Shown one piece after another: positions 9,010 to 21,100 of a DNA stretch of 64,000 nt. Numbering within the stretch: the first letter of the stretch is position 1; every line of letters begins with the position of its first letter. The notes below the pieces were generated by a model. The model was not told the origin of the DNA. It did no database searches and saw only the letters and a list, made by a program, of their open reading frames with translations. The translations under genes were made by a program, and so were the position numbers. Source of the stretch: an uncultured Clostridia bacterium (GTDB lineage: Bacteria > Bacillota > Clostridia > Christensenellales > UBA1242); NCBI GenBank assembly GCA_944381155.1, contig CALWKA010000004.1, forward strand, positions 1 through 64,000. The letters run 5' to 3'.

Positions 9010-9015
9010 AATCAA

Positions 9016-9282
9016 TTAAAATGTCAAGAACAAGAATACAATTATCAAAATAACTGCTATAACATAAGCAATCATAAAGGCAATACTTCTTCTAGACTTG
9101 GCAAAATAAAATGCAAATACTGCCGTGATAGCATACGCAATAAATTGTGCAATTGTGCTCATAGCGGATACAACGGTCGAACTAACCCCTACCGCACCCA
9201 AAATGTATTGCACGATCAAAGCAATGGCAACGAGCATAATAGCAAGATACGCTAAAAAGTTTACAAAACCCTTACCTTTCAT
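9016..9282 (-). CDS. small hydrophobic membrane protein
   Basis: An 88-residue protein that is almost entirely hydrophobic, with three predicted membrane spans (about 8-30, 40-60 and 67-87) and one short basic turn (AKSRRS). A strong ribosome-binding site (GGAGGATGT before the ATG) argues that it is real. It forms a two-gene unit with the membrane protein at 8665-9009. No family is recognised and no function is proposed. Confidence 0.7.
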   Translation of the reverse strand: MKGKGFVNFLAYLAIMLVAIALIVQYILGAVGVSSTVVSAMSTIAQFIAYAITAVFAFYFAKSRRSIAFMIAYVIAVILIIVFLFLTF

Positions 9283-9443
9283 ACATCCTCCAATAGTCGT
9301 ATTATAACATAACTATTCAGTTTTTACAAATAAATTACAAAATTTGTCAAAAATATCAAAAAAATTTGTCAAAATTACACTTTTCTATATGATTTTTTCT
9401 ATATTTGTATGAAGTTGAATCAATTTTAAATAAATCGTTTGAA

Positions 9444-10349
9444 TCAATCGGATATTTTTTTGATGACATCTAAAAAATAATCGGGCAAACCAATTTCAAA
9501 TTGGAGCTTTTCTTTGCTGGTCGGGTGAACGAAATTGATTTTATAGGCAAATAACAGTTGACCATTTGTGGCAATATTTTTGTCTTCACCCCCATACAAT
9601 TTGTCACCCACGATAGGATGATTGATTGATTTTAGATGGGCGCGTATTTGATGCGTCCTACCTGTCGTCAACTTGCAATTCAATAATGTATAATGATCAT
9701 ACACTGCATCTATACTAAAAATTGTTTTGCTATACTTGCCTTTTTCAGATTTGGTGAGCATCATTTGCTCTCTATTCTTCGGATTTCGAATCAAATATCC
9801 CTCTATAACAAAATCTTCTTTTATCCTTCCTTTTATCAATGCTTTGTATTCCCTATTTAGCGTTTTATCCTTTAGTTGCTCGCTCAAAATCTTGTGCGAA
9901 TTGTCGTTTTTCGCAACTATCATCAATCCCCCTGTGTCTTTGTCTAATCTATGCACAATACCTGGGCGCAACACGCCATTGATTGTAGATAAATTTTTGA
10001 TATGATACATCAATGCGTTGACAAGAGTGTGCGATTTTGTGCTGGCGCACGGATGGACCACTAGCCCTGCTTGTTTGTTTATTACTAGCAAATCGTCATC
10101 TTCATACACTATATCAAGCGGTATATTTTCAGGTGAAGCGTCAATGGTGCTGATTGGTTTTTCATCTATCTCTATCTGATCGGATAGTTTCAATTTATAA
10201 CCCGATTTTTTCTTTTCATTGTTCACCAAAATTCTTCCTTCATCATTCAATGTTTTCAAATAACTGCGTGAAAAATTCGTGTGTTGCACCAAAAAAATGT
10301 CCAATCTAATATCTACACCATCTTCGTTTACTTTAAGAATTGTTTTCAT
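9444..10349 (-). CDS. RluA/RluD-family 23S rRNA pseudouridine synthase
   Basis: A 301-residue pseudouridine synthase. An S4-like RNA-binding domain occupies about residues 13-60 (RLDIFLVQHTNFSRSYLK), followed by the catalytic domain with GIVHRLDKDTGG, where Asp136 is the catalytic nucleophile. The conserved RTHQIRAHL motif follows near residue 225. Members convert uridines in helix 69 or other 23S sites. The gene overlaps the end of lspA by 17 bp, the lspA-rluD/ylyB arrangement usual in Bacillota, and its AGGCAGGAAA ribosome-binding site lies inside lspA. The exact target uridine cannot be deduced, so I give no symbol. Confidence 0.93.
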   Translation of the reverse strand: MKTILKVNEDGVDIRLDIFLVQHTNFSRSYLKTLNDEGRILVNNEKKKSGYKLKLSDQIEIDEKPISTIDASPENIPLDIVYEDDDLLVINKQAGLVVHPCASTKSHTLVNALMYHIKNLSTINGVLRPGIVHRLDKDTGGLMIVAKNDNSHKILSEQLKDKTLNREYKALIKGRIKEDFVIEGYLIRNPKNREQMMLTKSEKGKYSKTIFSIDAVYDHYTLLNCKLTTGRTHQIRAHLKSINHPIVGDKLYGGEDKNIATNGQLLFAYKINFVHPTSKEKLQFEIGLPDYFLDVIKKISD

Positions 10350-10815
10350 TTTCCTGCCTCAAATTTTTCTTCCCCATAAAAAATAGTATGAATATTGCCA
10401 TCATCACCGCTCCTACACACAAAAAACTATCCGCAAAATTAAATACAGGGAACGCTTGCCAAAAATCTAGGAATATAAAATCTCTGACATATCCTAAAAA
10501 TAATCTATCCACCAAATTGCCTATTGCTCCGCCCACAATGAATCCAAATGAAATGGAATAGAAAATTGAATTTGTCTTCACAAAATAATTGAATATAAAT
10601 AGTGCGATTATCATAATTATGCTGACGATTATAAGGGCGATTGTATTGTCGCTAAATAGTCCAAAGGCAGCACCTGTATTGCCGTTGTTTGTGGCAATGG
10701 AGATCACATTTGGTATCAAATTGAAATATTCGACCTCAAATAAAAAATGTTTGGTAACAAGATCTATTACCAAAACACCAATTATTGAACAAATGATAGT
10801 TATCCATTTTTTCAT
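10333..10815 (-). CDS. lspA: Lipoprotein signal peptidase II
   Basis: A 160-residue integral membrane aspartic peptidase that cleaves prolipoprotein signal peptides after lipidation. Four spans are visible. The two catalytic aspartates are Asp112 (in GYVRDFI) and Asp129 (in FNFADSF), and the conserved GNLVDRLFLG and NTGAAFG motifs are present. AAGGGA lies 11 bp before the ATG. Translational coupling to the overlapping pseudouridine synthase gene is likely. No lipoprotein with a lipobox was found in this window, so its substrates are elsewhere. Confidence 0.96.
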   Translation of the reverse strand: MKKWITIICSIIGVLVIDLVTKHFLFEVEYFNLIPNVISIATNNGNTGAAFGLFSDNTIALIIVSIIMIIALFIFNYFVKTNSIFYSISFGFIVGGAIGNLVDRLFLGYVRDFIFLDFWQAFPVFNFADSFLCVGAVMMAIFILFFMGKKNLRQENENNS

Positions 10816-11027
10816 TAAAAATATTTTCCCTTATTAAAATAAAGTATGTTTTAATTAGATAGTTTAATTATTTTCTATAAAATATTTTTATTTTTTGTTT
10901 ATTTATATATTTTTATTGTTTATTTTTTTATTATAATCTTTTACTATTAATTAATAATGAGTACTAATTTCTATTATTTAGTTTAAATAGAGTTAATCTA
11001 CTAAATTAATATTAAATTTTATGTATC

Positions 11028-11471
11028 TTATTTTTTGTCTGAATTTTCAGGGCGCAAAATCTTATGCCCTTCTGGCGTTAGCAAAAACAAATCTCCGTGC
11101 CAACGAAGTATGCTACCATTCAGCCCATATATTGCGCCAGACAAAAAATCTAGGATACGCATCCTATCCTCGTCCGCAATTCCTTCTAAATTCACTGCGA
11201 TAGATTGTCCCTGCTTCAAATAATCAATGACTTGCTGAATCTCTTTGTGTGTCGTAGGTTCTACCATAATTATATTAGATTCTGGCTGAAGCCCAAACGC
11301 ATTGAAGTTCGCTCCCGTAGAAAAAGATGGCTGACTCGTCTCCCCTTCTATGCGTTCGTGAAGGTTAAAATTGGAATATTTGTCATCTTGGACGATCGTT
11401 TTAGCCTTCTTGTCTTTTTTGTTCTTGTCATCAAAGCCCAATCCACGCATTACCCAATCAAAAAACCCCAT
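11028..11471 (-). CDS. sepF: SepF, cell-division protein anchoring FtsZ
   Basis: From the ATG at 11471 (AGGAGAG just upstream) the protein has 147 residues. The short N-terminus MGFFDWVMRGLGF is the amphipathic membrane-binding helix of SepF, followed by a charged linker. The conserved C-terminal domain runs from NIIMVEPTTHKE through AVNLEGIADEDRMRIL to DFLSGAIYGLNGSI and LFLLTPEGHKIL. SepF binds FtsZ and shapes the division septum in Gram-positives. A small upstream gene ends 7 bp before it and shares its promoter. A longer frame from 11489 would spoil the amphipathic N-terminus and is rejected. Confidence 0.95.
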   Translation of the reverse strand: MGFFDWVMRGLGFDDKNKKDKKAKTIVQDDKYSNFNLHERIEGETSQPSFSTGANFNAFGLQPESNIIMVEPTTHKEIQQVIDYLKQGQSIAVNLEGIADEDRMRILDFLSGAIYGLNGSILRWHGDLFLLTPEGHKILRPENSDKK

Positions 11472-11478
11472 ATCTCTC

Positions 11479-11724
11479 CTATGAACCAAAAATTTGTTTC
11501 TTCAACATTTCATATTCTGCATCTGTGGCGATATTGAATTCTTTCACTACGCGTTCATAAATTGAAATCACTTGTTTGTTGCTCGTCTTGCCTTTTGCTT
11601 TTTCCAGCATTTTTTCCGCCACCTTGATAGCGCCTTTTCTGTCCATACGATTGTCTATGCCAACAATTGTTTCAATCACATCCATACATTTATTTTCAAA
11701 TTCTTCTGTTGTCAGTCCTGCCAT
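11479..11724 (-). CDS. small conserved-looking protein upstream of sepF
   Basis: From the ATG at 11724 (AGAGGTGAAT ribosome-binding site) this encodes 81 residues; a longer frame to 11781 would run across the promoter. The protein is soluble, charged and helical (TTEEFENKCMDVIETIVGIDN, VAEKMLEKAKGKTSNKQVIS) with one Cys and no known motif. It is the first gene of a two-gene unit with sepF, 7 bp apart, so a division-related role is possible by context only. Confidence 0.75.
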   Translation of the reverse strand: MAGLTTEEFENKCMDVIETIVGIDNRMDRKGAIKVAEKMLEKAKGKTSNKQVISIYERVVKEFNIATDAEYEMLKKQIFGS

Positions 11725-11743
11725 ATTCACCTCTACTTTATAT

Positions 11744-11772
11744 ATTTTAATAAAGAGTTGCAATTTTGTCAA
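11744..11772 (-). promoter_or_regulatory. promoter of the sepF unit
   Basis: Reverse strand: TTGACA (11772-11767), a 17-bp spacer, TAAAAT (11749-11744), 20 bp before the ATG at 11724. This near-consensus sigma-A promoter also helps to fix the start of the upstream small gene. Confidence 0.8.
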
Positions 11773-11781
11773 CAATTTCAA

Positions 11782-12184
11782 TAATTTTATAATTATTATT
11801 TGATATAAAAAATTGCCAATTTAAACCATTTATTTACACAGCAAAATAATAATTTCATAAAAAAAAGCTGATTAAATTATATCATAATAATACTATGTAT
11901 TATATAGTAGCGCACTAGTCTATCAGTAATGTATTTTAATTTTTAATATATATTATTAAAATACTTCTATATATATTATACAAACTAATTTTAATATATA
12001 TTATGATAAAACATTTTATATTTATTGTGTAAAACATTTCTATATATTATTAAAACACTTTTATTGATTCACTGATTATATATAGTTTATATCATATATA
12101 ATAATATTTATAATTTTAATGCACAATTTATTTATTCTATCAGTATTTCAAGCCAAAAAAGAATTCGCATAATGCGAATTCTTT
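11782..12184. other. AT-rich spacer with degenerate repeats
   Basis: No gene is seen. Four degenerate copies of an (A/T)TAAAA-(C/T)A-(C/T)TT-(C/T)TATATATT-like unit start near 11954, 12005, 12028 and 12050. The right end contains the terminator of the giant gene (12156-12186). Confidence 0.5.
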
Positions 12185-12186
12185 TT
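12156..12186 (-). terminator. terminator of the giant surface-protein gene
   Basis: A perfect inverted repeat of 15-nt arms (AAAAAGAATTCGCAT and its complement, separated by one A) overlaps the stop codon of the giant gene by two bases. On the minus strand the 3' arm ends in a T-run. Confidence 0.9.
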
Positions 12187-15100
12187 AAACACTGCGATTT
12201 ACTATAATGCTAAATTGCAGTTCGTGTTGAGTTCCAAACGCGTTTCCCGTGGTTAGAGTGAGCACAATTTCAAGATGATTTTCACTAGGATAATCTGCAA
12301 AATACTGCTCCACTTCCGCTCGATTCAATACAATCTCTCCTGTATAGACATTGTTGTTCGATTTAATTTCGCTAATATAATTAGTGTTATTCTCGACTAT
12401 AGAAGATATTATTTCTTTATTGTCATCAGTCAATGCGACCAACACACCATCAGAATCATATACATTCAAATAGTCCCCTAATATGTTGACAGGAATTTCT
12501 CCGTCCGCTGTTAGCGTAGTTTCAACATAAGGATATTCAGGAAGCTGGAAGTCCACTCTGAAAGTTAAGTCAACACCTTTATATTTAACATTATAATTCA
12601 AAGTCAATGCTGTTTTGGTTGGATTGTCACGCTTGTATTTTCTTAATGTCTCTTTTGTTACAGTAATTGCCAAAGAATTTTCATCACTATAACTTTTTCC
12701 TTCTGCTTCCACTTCTTGTATACTACCCAAAACATCCGAACCCGAACCTGTATATGGAATCTTTGTAAATGCTCCACCAACATTTTGATATGTGGCAAAT
12801 TTTCCAATTAAATCCAATACAGCAGGGTCTGAATTGTGGGTGTAGTTTACTTGGAAGAAGTATGATTGAATATTCGTGCCATAGTCTACTGTAACTATTG
12901 GACTTGATGTTATTGCATAGTATTTATCAGTAGTCAAATTGTATAATAGATCAGATGAACCACCTGTAAAGGTTAATTGTTGTAAATTGTATTTTTTGCC
13001 ATTTACATCGATTGCACCAACTGAATCACCAAGTTCATCAACACTATTAGCATTGTTTGCCCAATTAGAATTTGGAGTTCCCGCTCCTACCACAATATAG
13101 TCTAGGTATGAAGTACTATCGCATTGAGTAGGCAGGAATATATCTCGCACTCTGAATTGTCCTTTTGGAACTATAGCTTCAGTAGTGGTCAATTTGAATC
13201 CAAGATTTGTATCCGCGTCATATTTTTCAATATGGACAATTGGATTTCCACTAGCCATTACATCGAGATCTGCAATCAATTCATTGTTAAACAATTTACT
13301 ATTAGGATAGTCCGAACCCAAACCTGAATTGATTTTCGGATCTGATAGATCAATTCCAAACCCGCCATCGCCAATATAAATCAATTGATAATATATTTCA
13401 GAATAATCAGTGCTAGTAAATCCTGTCATATCAGACAATCTCACGCTTTCCACTGAATTTATAAATGTATAGAAATTGTCTATATTTGAATATTCACTGC
13501 TGAACACCGAACCATTAATAATGCTTCCAGTTACATCAAACTCTGCGTTATAAGTGGTAGTTGATCTATTCGCTGTAAATGATGTGCCACCAGGAAGCGT
13601 GATTGTATACACATAGTTGTTTGAAGTGATGGTCATTCCATTTTTATAATTAGTCGTACTATTTCCGTCTCTTTCATATGGACCATTCCCATTCAGATAT
13701 GCCACGATTTCCTTATCTTCATTTAGACGCAAAATGACTTCATCATCACCACTAGTGGATTCATATCTTTCTTCATAATAGAATAAATCTAACAGATATT
13801 CACCAGACAGATCATTGTCAACATCCACAATGGTGAAATCGCTATTCACATTCACGCTAGCGCTATTGTACACTTTGTATGTGACATAATAATTATCTGT
13901 GGTTTGACCTAAATAGGTGAAAGACAATCTGTATATGACATTATAATAATCATAATTTGGTCCGCTAGACTGCGCCACGCTTGGCAAGGTTAAGCTAGCA
14001 ATATTTGCAGTAAGGATAGCATTGATAACATCATTAGCAAGCGTTACACTATATGCGCTACCAGCATTAAACAATTGATCCGCATCAATAGTTTCTGTGA
14101 ATGGCACCACTACATAATCTACCGTTATCTCGCCCATAGCAAAGTTGTTGGCAATTGATGGTGTTTCAAGCAATGTTCCATTAGTGTCTGACATAATTAT
14201 ACCGGTACCATCCCCTGAAGAAGAATAAATAATATCCACACTTTCTCCAGACGCGAACGCTTCACCGCTAGTGTGAGTCAAGATTCCATTTTCGCCTGTA
14301 GCCGATCTATATTGTAAAGTTACGAAGCCCAACACATTGATATTCCAATAAATCGTATATACGCCATTTTCACGCAAATTGATATTAAGGCGAAGGATGA
14401 TCAAGCCTGAAAGATCTTTTTTGAAAGTGAGATTTAATCCGTCAATCGTGAAATAACCTGTACCCCAACTAGACGATTCTGTGATAGACACATTGTTTGT
14501 ATCCGTAATTTTCCTATTTGAGCCATCCGCACTATACAATTCAAGCATCAAATCAGTATTGTAGTTTTCTGCGTTGTATGGAATGATCGTGTTTCTAGTT
14601 TCAAATCTAGACAAATCTTCACTGTATGGGAAGTCTCCAGAATTAAGTTTTTCTGAAGTCAAGAAGATATAATTTGTATAGAAATCGTCATATCCGCTAG
14701 AAATTGGACTGCCATTCACCCTAAATTCAAAGTTTGGACGCAGGGTGAAGTTGTATTGAATGTACCCTATGAAATATCCTCCTACTGCCACATTGAATAT
14801 TAGATTGACATTGATGTTTACCCCAACCGCTTTGGTCATAATAAGGTTGGAACTAGCGTTTTCACCATAGTCGAAAATGTTGTTGTTTGTATTCTGAATA
14901 TAATGCCTATTTCCAGAAATCATATAGCTACTTGCGCCTTCGCTATTTCCTGTCACAAGTGTAGCATTGCTCAACGAGATAGATGCGTTCTTTGCATTTG
15001 ATGTGATAGCTATCTTTTGAGAAAGGTCTATATAATTTCCTGCATATATAGAATCATAATTCGTATCAAATTCGCTTTCAAGTGAATAGTTGAAAAATTT

Positions 15101-18100
15101 GATTTCTAGATTCCTTGAACTAAATCCGCCACCCTCGTATCTTGTAATCAAATTTCCACTATCTCCAAATAGCGTGAGCGTGATTGTCATTTCGTCAAAT
15201 AAACTTCCGTTATTGCGCTGTAGCCCAACATATAATTGTCTACCCGCACCTAGTCTAATGGTCAAAGTCATATTTGCACCATTAATACCCGATATAATAT
15301 AAACTATATCATCCGGATAATTGCTAGATTCCACTCTATCTGATTTGTAAATATCATAGTCTCTCACTGTAGAGTCATCAATTGTAATATTTATACTTGT
15401 TATATAAAATGCGCTATTATTTCCGTCAGAGAGAGTGGCAATATGATTGCCTAGCATCACAGTCTGTCCATTGTCTGTGGTGGTTTCCCCATATACTAAT
15501 GGCGTACCTTCTACTTTGTCTTCAATGAGAAGTGAAACATATTCGTTTTCGTTAATGTCATCTTCACCATTTGTGTCTAGCTGATAATCTAATCTATCCC
15601 TATATTCAGTGCTACTCATTATCTGGTATGCATATACGACATTTGCTACACCTGCGCTGTTCGCTAAATATAAATTAGACAAAGTGTTTGTGCTTACTGT
15701 TGAGAAATTCAATGAATTCCCAGTTGCCGGCATACTCGCTCCCTCGCTTGCTGTGAAAGTGATGTAATTTGGATTGTCCGGTGTGGTAAAGCCCATATCT
15801 GCTGCTGAATAACTTAAAGTAGAATTATTCTCCAAATCAATGAGTGCTATACGCTTTTGATTGATTATATTATCTTTATTAACTTTCGCATCTCCAACAT
15901 CGTATGCTGCTGGATCTGAAATATCATTAAATAGTTGCGTACGGATATCAGAAATGCTATATCCACTCACCACATTTTCGTGAGTAGCTCCCACTGTGTA
16001 ATACGAAGCAACGAGTCCTGCGTACGATCTTTGAACATTTACATAATAATTGATAGTGACTGGTGCTCCACCCCTTTGGTAATAATCACCGCCCGAGAGT
16101 ACATTTATATTCAAAGTCAAAACTTTGTCTTGTGCTGTATGAGTAAAGTTAATTGTTCCTTGGGTACTAATATTTAATTTTCCGCTATCTAGCAAATTCG
16201 TGACATAACTATTGTCCGAGAATGTAATCTCAAGTGAACTAGCCACATTCGTATAAATGTTCAAACCACCAAAATAATATCTGGTCACTTCTGCATTACT
16301 GCTAGAATTGATTGTTATCTGGCTACCTATGGAACTATGATATTGATTATCTACTATCAAATCAGAAAGTTGTGGATTGTCTTCACTATATCCGCTACCT
16401 GATTGCGGTTGAGAGTAATACAGCCCGCTCAAAACATTTGCCGTGATCGTCTTTGAATATCTTGAATTATTTTCGTCAAACACATCGTTGAATATTATCT
16501 CAAATTGCCCAACATAATCTGAAGTAGTTTGCTCAAACTCTAAATAATGATTTCCGTTCTCATAAACATATCTCATATCACAACCATTGGTAAATGTAAT
16601 AATATCTTTCGTAGTAAGTTGCGTATTGCTTAAGTCTATTTCTGCTTTGTCTGTACCATCCTGCGCAATAATAATTTTTTTCTTGTAATTTCCTACGATT
16701 GTGGACAAATCTAGACGATTATTGAAGTAACTATCTCCACCGCTTGCTCCGCTAGATACAAAATTTCCGACTGTGACAGTTTGCGGATTTGTGTTGATTC
16801 CTATCTGCTCGTAAGTGTAATGCACTTTCAATACGAATTGATTTTCCCCATAAGAAAATATGTATCTTACCACAAATTCCAAATCTTCATAATTTACATA
16901 ACTTTCTAAATTAATTGTCGTGTTATTAATAATGCTTACTATAGTCTTGCCATTAAGACTGATTGAATTTGATTCGTAAACAAATTTACCCTCACCTGCT
17001 TCAATCTCCGCCGTCCAAGAGCCACCAATGTCTCTTTGATCATCAGTAACATTCGATCTTGGTGTAACTCCTACAAATGGAATATCGAATTTAGACATAT
17101 CCGTGGTCAAAGTCTTGGTATACTCGCCCGTTTCAATTCCATTGATCTTTTCAGATATACCACTATCAGTATTCACACTCTCTTTGTATGCTGGCAAAAC
17201 ATATGCTTCAATTGTGCCGATGTAGAATTTGACTGTACCCGAATTGAAGATCATTCCTATCTTCAAATGTGTGTAATTTGATATGGCTGGTATAAATTTA
17301 TCGTCAATTTTTGAATATCTGCCATATCCAAAATTCGCTTTATCTGTTTCGTTATCCGCGGTTTCAGATAGGACTGATATCATACCAAAATAATCTCCGT
17401 CCAACATCTCTGCATCAAGCAAATAGAAGTCCACGCTTGAATAATTAATGCTTGCATCAAAATGATCATTGAAGAAATCTTGGTCTATCGTCACGCCCAA
17501 AAGTGTATTCGCATTCAAGAACTGATTTTCATCATTTGTATCAAAATTTTCGCCCGAATTCAAAGTATACACATTGGTATAATCAACATTGTTGTACGCT
17601 GTATTAGTTTGATTGTATAGATACACAAAATAATACGCCACCGCACCCGAATTTGAAGTCAGTTTGAATATGAAATATCCATAGGTGTTGCTACCAAAAC
17701 TTGAATGTTGATTGAATATAACTGATTTATCATCATTGTTTATGACAATTTGATTGTTGTTGTAATAATTGCTAGTGTTAGCATTGTTTTGACGCGCCAC
17801 AAGTTCAATGGTGAAGTCCGCGTCAGTTGCAACGCTTCTATCAGCAGAATTAAATATACTTACTCGCCCAACAGACTGAATTTCATCATATCTAAAGTTT
17901 ATCGTTTGACCGATATTTACTGGCTCAAAATAATAGTCTATTAAGCCAATTTTCTGAATAGTGATTTGATATATATTCTCATTTTGACGCGTACCTAATA
18001 GATTTTCAGCATCTTGCGCGGGGTCGTCTCCCACAAACACGAATGATGTCGTAGTGCCCGTTAGGGTGTCGTCCTTAAACGGCGTTGTGATAGTGAGATA

Positions 18101-21100
18101 TTGCCTATTCTTTATCTGTAAATCGCGCTTAAATTCATAACTTTTCCCGTCATTGTAAGTGATAGTATATGTGATAGTAATAGTGGCACTATTCCCATCA
18201 ATTTCATTAATCACTGCGTACGCTCCGTTGTTCTCGCCATTCATATATCCGCTACCCAAAAATGCTGTATCTGCAAATATAGAATCGTCGCTCACCCCTG
18301 TCACTAAAATGGAAGTTATAATAGTATTGTCTTCCAAATCATTTAGTAAATCTTTCACATTGTACAGTTTATTCAACAGATCAAACGCATTTGAAGAATT
18401 CCCGGAATATGCCTCTACATTATTTTCTTCATCTGGGGCTAATGGCAAAAGTCTAACACTGAACTGCGTATCCGAAGCGGTTGAATAAATTAGTTTCTTT
18501 CCACTTCCTTCATCTTCAAATGTGAAAATCAGCACTACATTATCATAAATTTGCTCCAAATTGGTGATTAATTTGAATGTGTTTTCATTTGTATTAAATT
18601 CTACCCCTTCAATATCCGTTTGTAACGAAATAAGTTTAAATTGCGTATTATCTGCGATATTTATAAATGAATTATATCTGATATTAGACATTATATTATA
18701 AATATTATCCACATAGTTCGGAATGCCTGTATCTTCTGTACCTCTAGAAATTTCGTAGGCATTTTTCAATGTAACCTGTGTTTCGAGCAAGTCTATGCTT
18801 CTATCCGCATTATTTACTTGATAACTATAACTAATTCTAATATTTTCAGTCAAGCTTTCGCCTATGTTCTCTATCCAACCAATGCTGAATTTATTTTCAT
18901 CCAAACTGATGATAGTGCCAGATTGTAGAGTTAAGTCAAGATTGGTATAATCAGTATAGTCTACAAGATAGGTGTCTGTCTGGGGATATATCCCCACACC
19001 GGATAAACCATAAACTACACCCGTTTTGAAACTCTTTAAGCTAACAAATTCGCTATAATCATAAGTTTCTCCGCCTTCAAATTCGCTGGCAACAATTTGC
19101 GCTATCACATTAGGCAAAACGGTTATTGTGTATGACGCGAGTTCAGAGTCATTATATAGGAAACTAAATCTATATGTTCCTACTTCACTAAATGTATAAT
19201 TTATATTTGTAGGAGATTGGCTATTATTTATATCTACCTGGCAAGTTATGGAGCCTTCATCGGTTGAATTTTTTATCCCAAACACAGGATTATTCTTTGA
19301 AGTTTCTGTATCGCTATATTCTTCGTATAGCAACACGGTAGTACCCGCGTAGAATTTTTCCCAGTCTGAATTGAAATTAATTTCAATACTTGAAGTGAAT
19401 GTCAATTCAAAACTAATAGTTTCATTCGTCTTCACATTGATATCAAAACTTATTACTAGCACAGCATACAGATAATTTACGCGTGTAAACTTCCAAGAGT
19501 TGTCCACATTCTCAATTTTTAGCACTATATATTCGTCTGTGATAGAGCCGTCACCCGTGATGTTATAATCTGGTTCCATTATATAGATATTGCCTTCATT
19601 TTCGACAACTTCTAATTCGCTATTTCCCCCAAACTGAACTACATCAACATTTTCTAATGAAACAAATTGTGAATTCGTAATCAAATCAATGTTTGTACCG
19701 CTATCATTATATGTGTATGTTATATAGTCACTTAAATTCACACTCAGTTCTTCCGTTTCACCCGTGCCTAATCTAGTTATGTCTGTTAGGGTGAAAGCAC
19801 TTTCTTCATTGTATTGTTTAGACACCACTGATATAGCAAAATATCTAATGATATCATCGCAACTAACAGTCGCTACCGCTTTGCCTATTTTCTTGATTAT
19901 CAAATTGTTATTTTCTTCATCAAAGTCCACTATGCTAGGAGAATTTGACGAATATGATATATTTTTTTCAATGCCTGTTATGGCTGGCAAAACTTGGAAA
20001 CCTTCTTCAATCGCCCCGCTTGAAGATGAGTTGAAAAGTTTGTCGCTTAACTCGGTTGCCAAGATTTCTTTTCTAATATTTTCGTCAACTATAAAATATG
20101 TATAAACATACCCACCATCTTGTGTTGAATATGAAATTTCTACTTCAATATAGAATGATGAACTCTTTGCATCATCTGGAGTTTGTGCTAATGAAATTGT
20201 TCTCACTTGATCCGTATCGTCAATTTTATATTTGAATTGTATATTTGTTGCCATCGTGCTCTCAATGTAAATTTTGCTATCTGTAATGATTTGCAAATCA
20301 TTATATTCTAGCACAATTTTTAAATATGAATCTCTATTTGATAATGCACTATTGCTATTATATCTCAAAATTAAACTATCCGCACTAAAATCTAGACCTT
20401 GGACATCTAATGCGTTTGAATTCTCTGAAACTAATGTGTCTGATGAATTGTACATATTGATATGCACATTTTCAATGTCAAATCCGCCAGCATTAAATAT
20501 ATTCTTCAGCATATTTGGCACATTTGAACTTATTATTAGTAAGTGCTCGGCAGTATTTTCCACCACATATACATCTCCGTCACTGATACTTATAAACTGA
20601 TCTCCTTCTGGATCGTTATCCCCATTCTCAGATCCTGGATTGTAATTGAACGATATTTCATCTGTGATCAAAGCGTAATCCACATTGATTGTCACGCGCC
20701 TAGCGTCAGTTATGTAGCTATTGACCACATCTGCTATCTCTTCCACATCTTCATATCTATTGGCAAGACAAACATCCCCGTTATTTTTTGAAACCGATTC
20801 AAAAGTACAAATATAATCTTCATTGCCAATTGTCACCACCAATTCATTATTGACCACTGCTACATTGCTAATGTTCGCACTGCCATCTGTTAATGTTGCA
20901 TTCAACCCTTCATCGTCTATTGTAACATTCAGATATCTTCTATTGACTTCTCCTTCAACTTCTGTCATTTGAATAGAATATCTCAAAACAATATTGTTTG
21001 ATTCGTTTTCCAAAACTGATTGAATGTATTCATCTGTTGTTTGATTATATTCATTTCGCAACTGCAACATGTATATAGGAGTACCCGAATTTTTTGCACC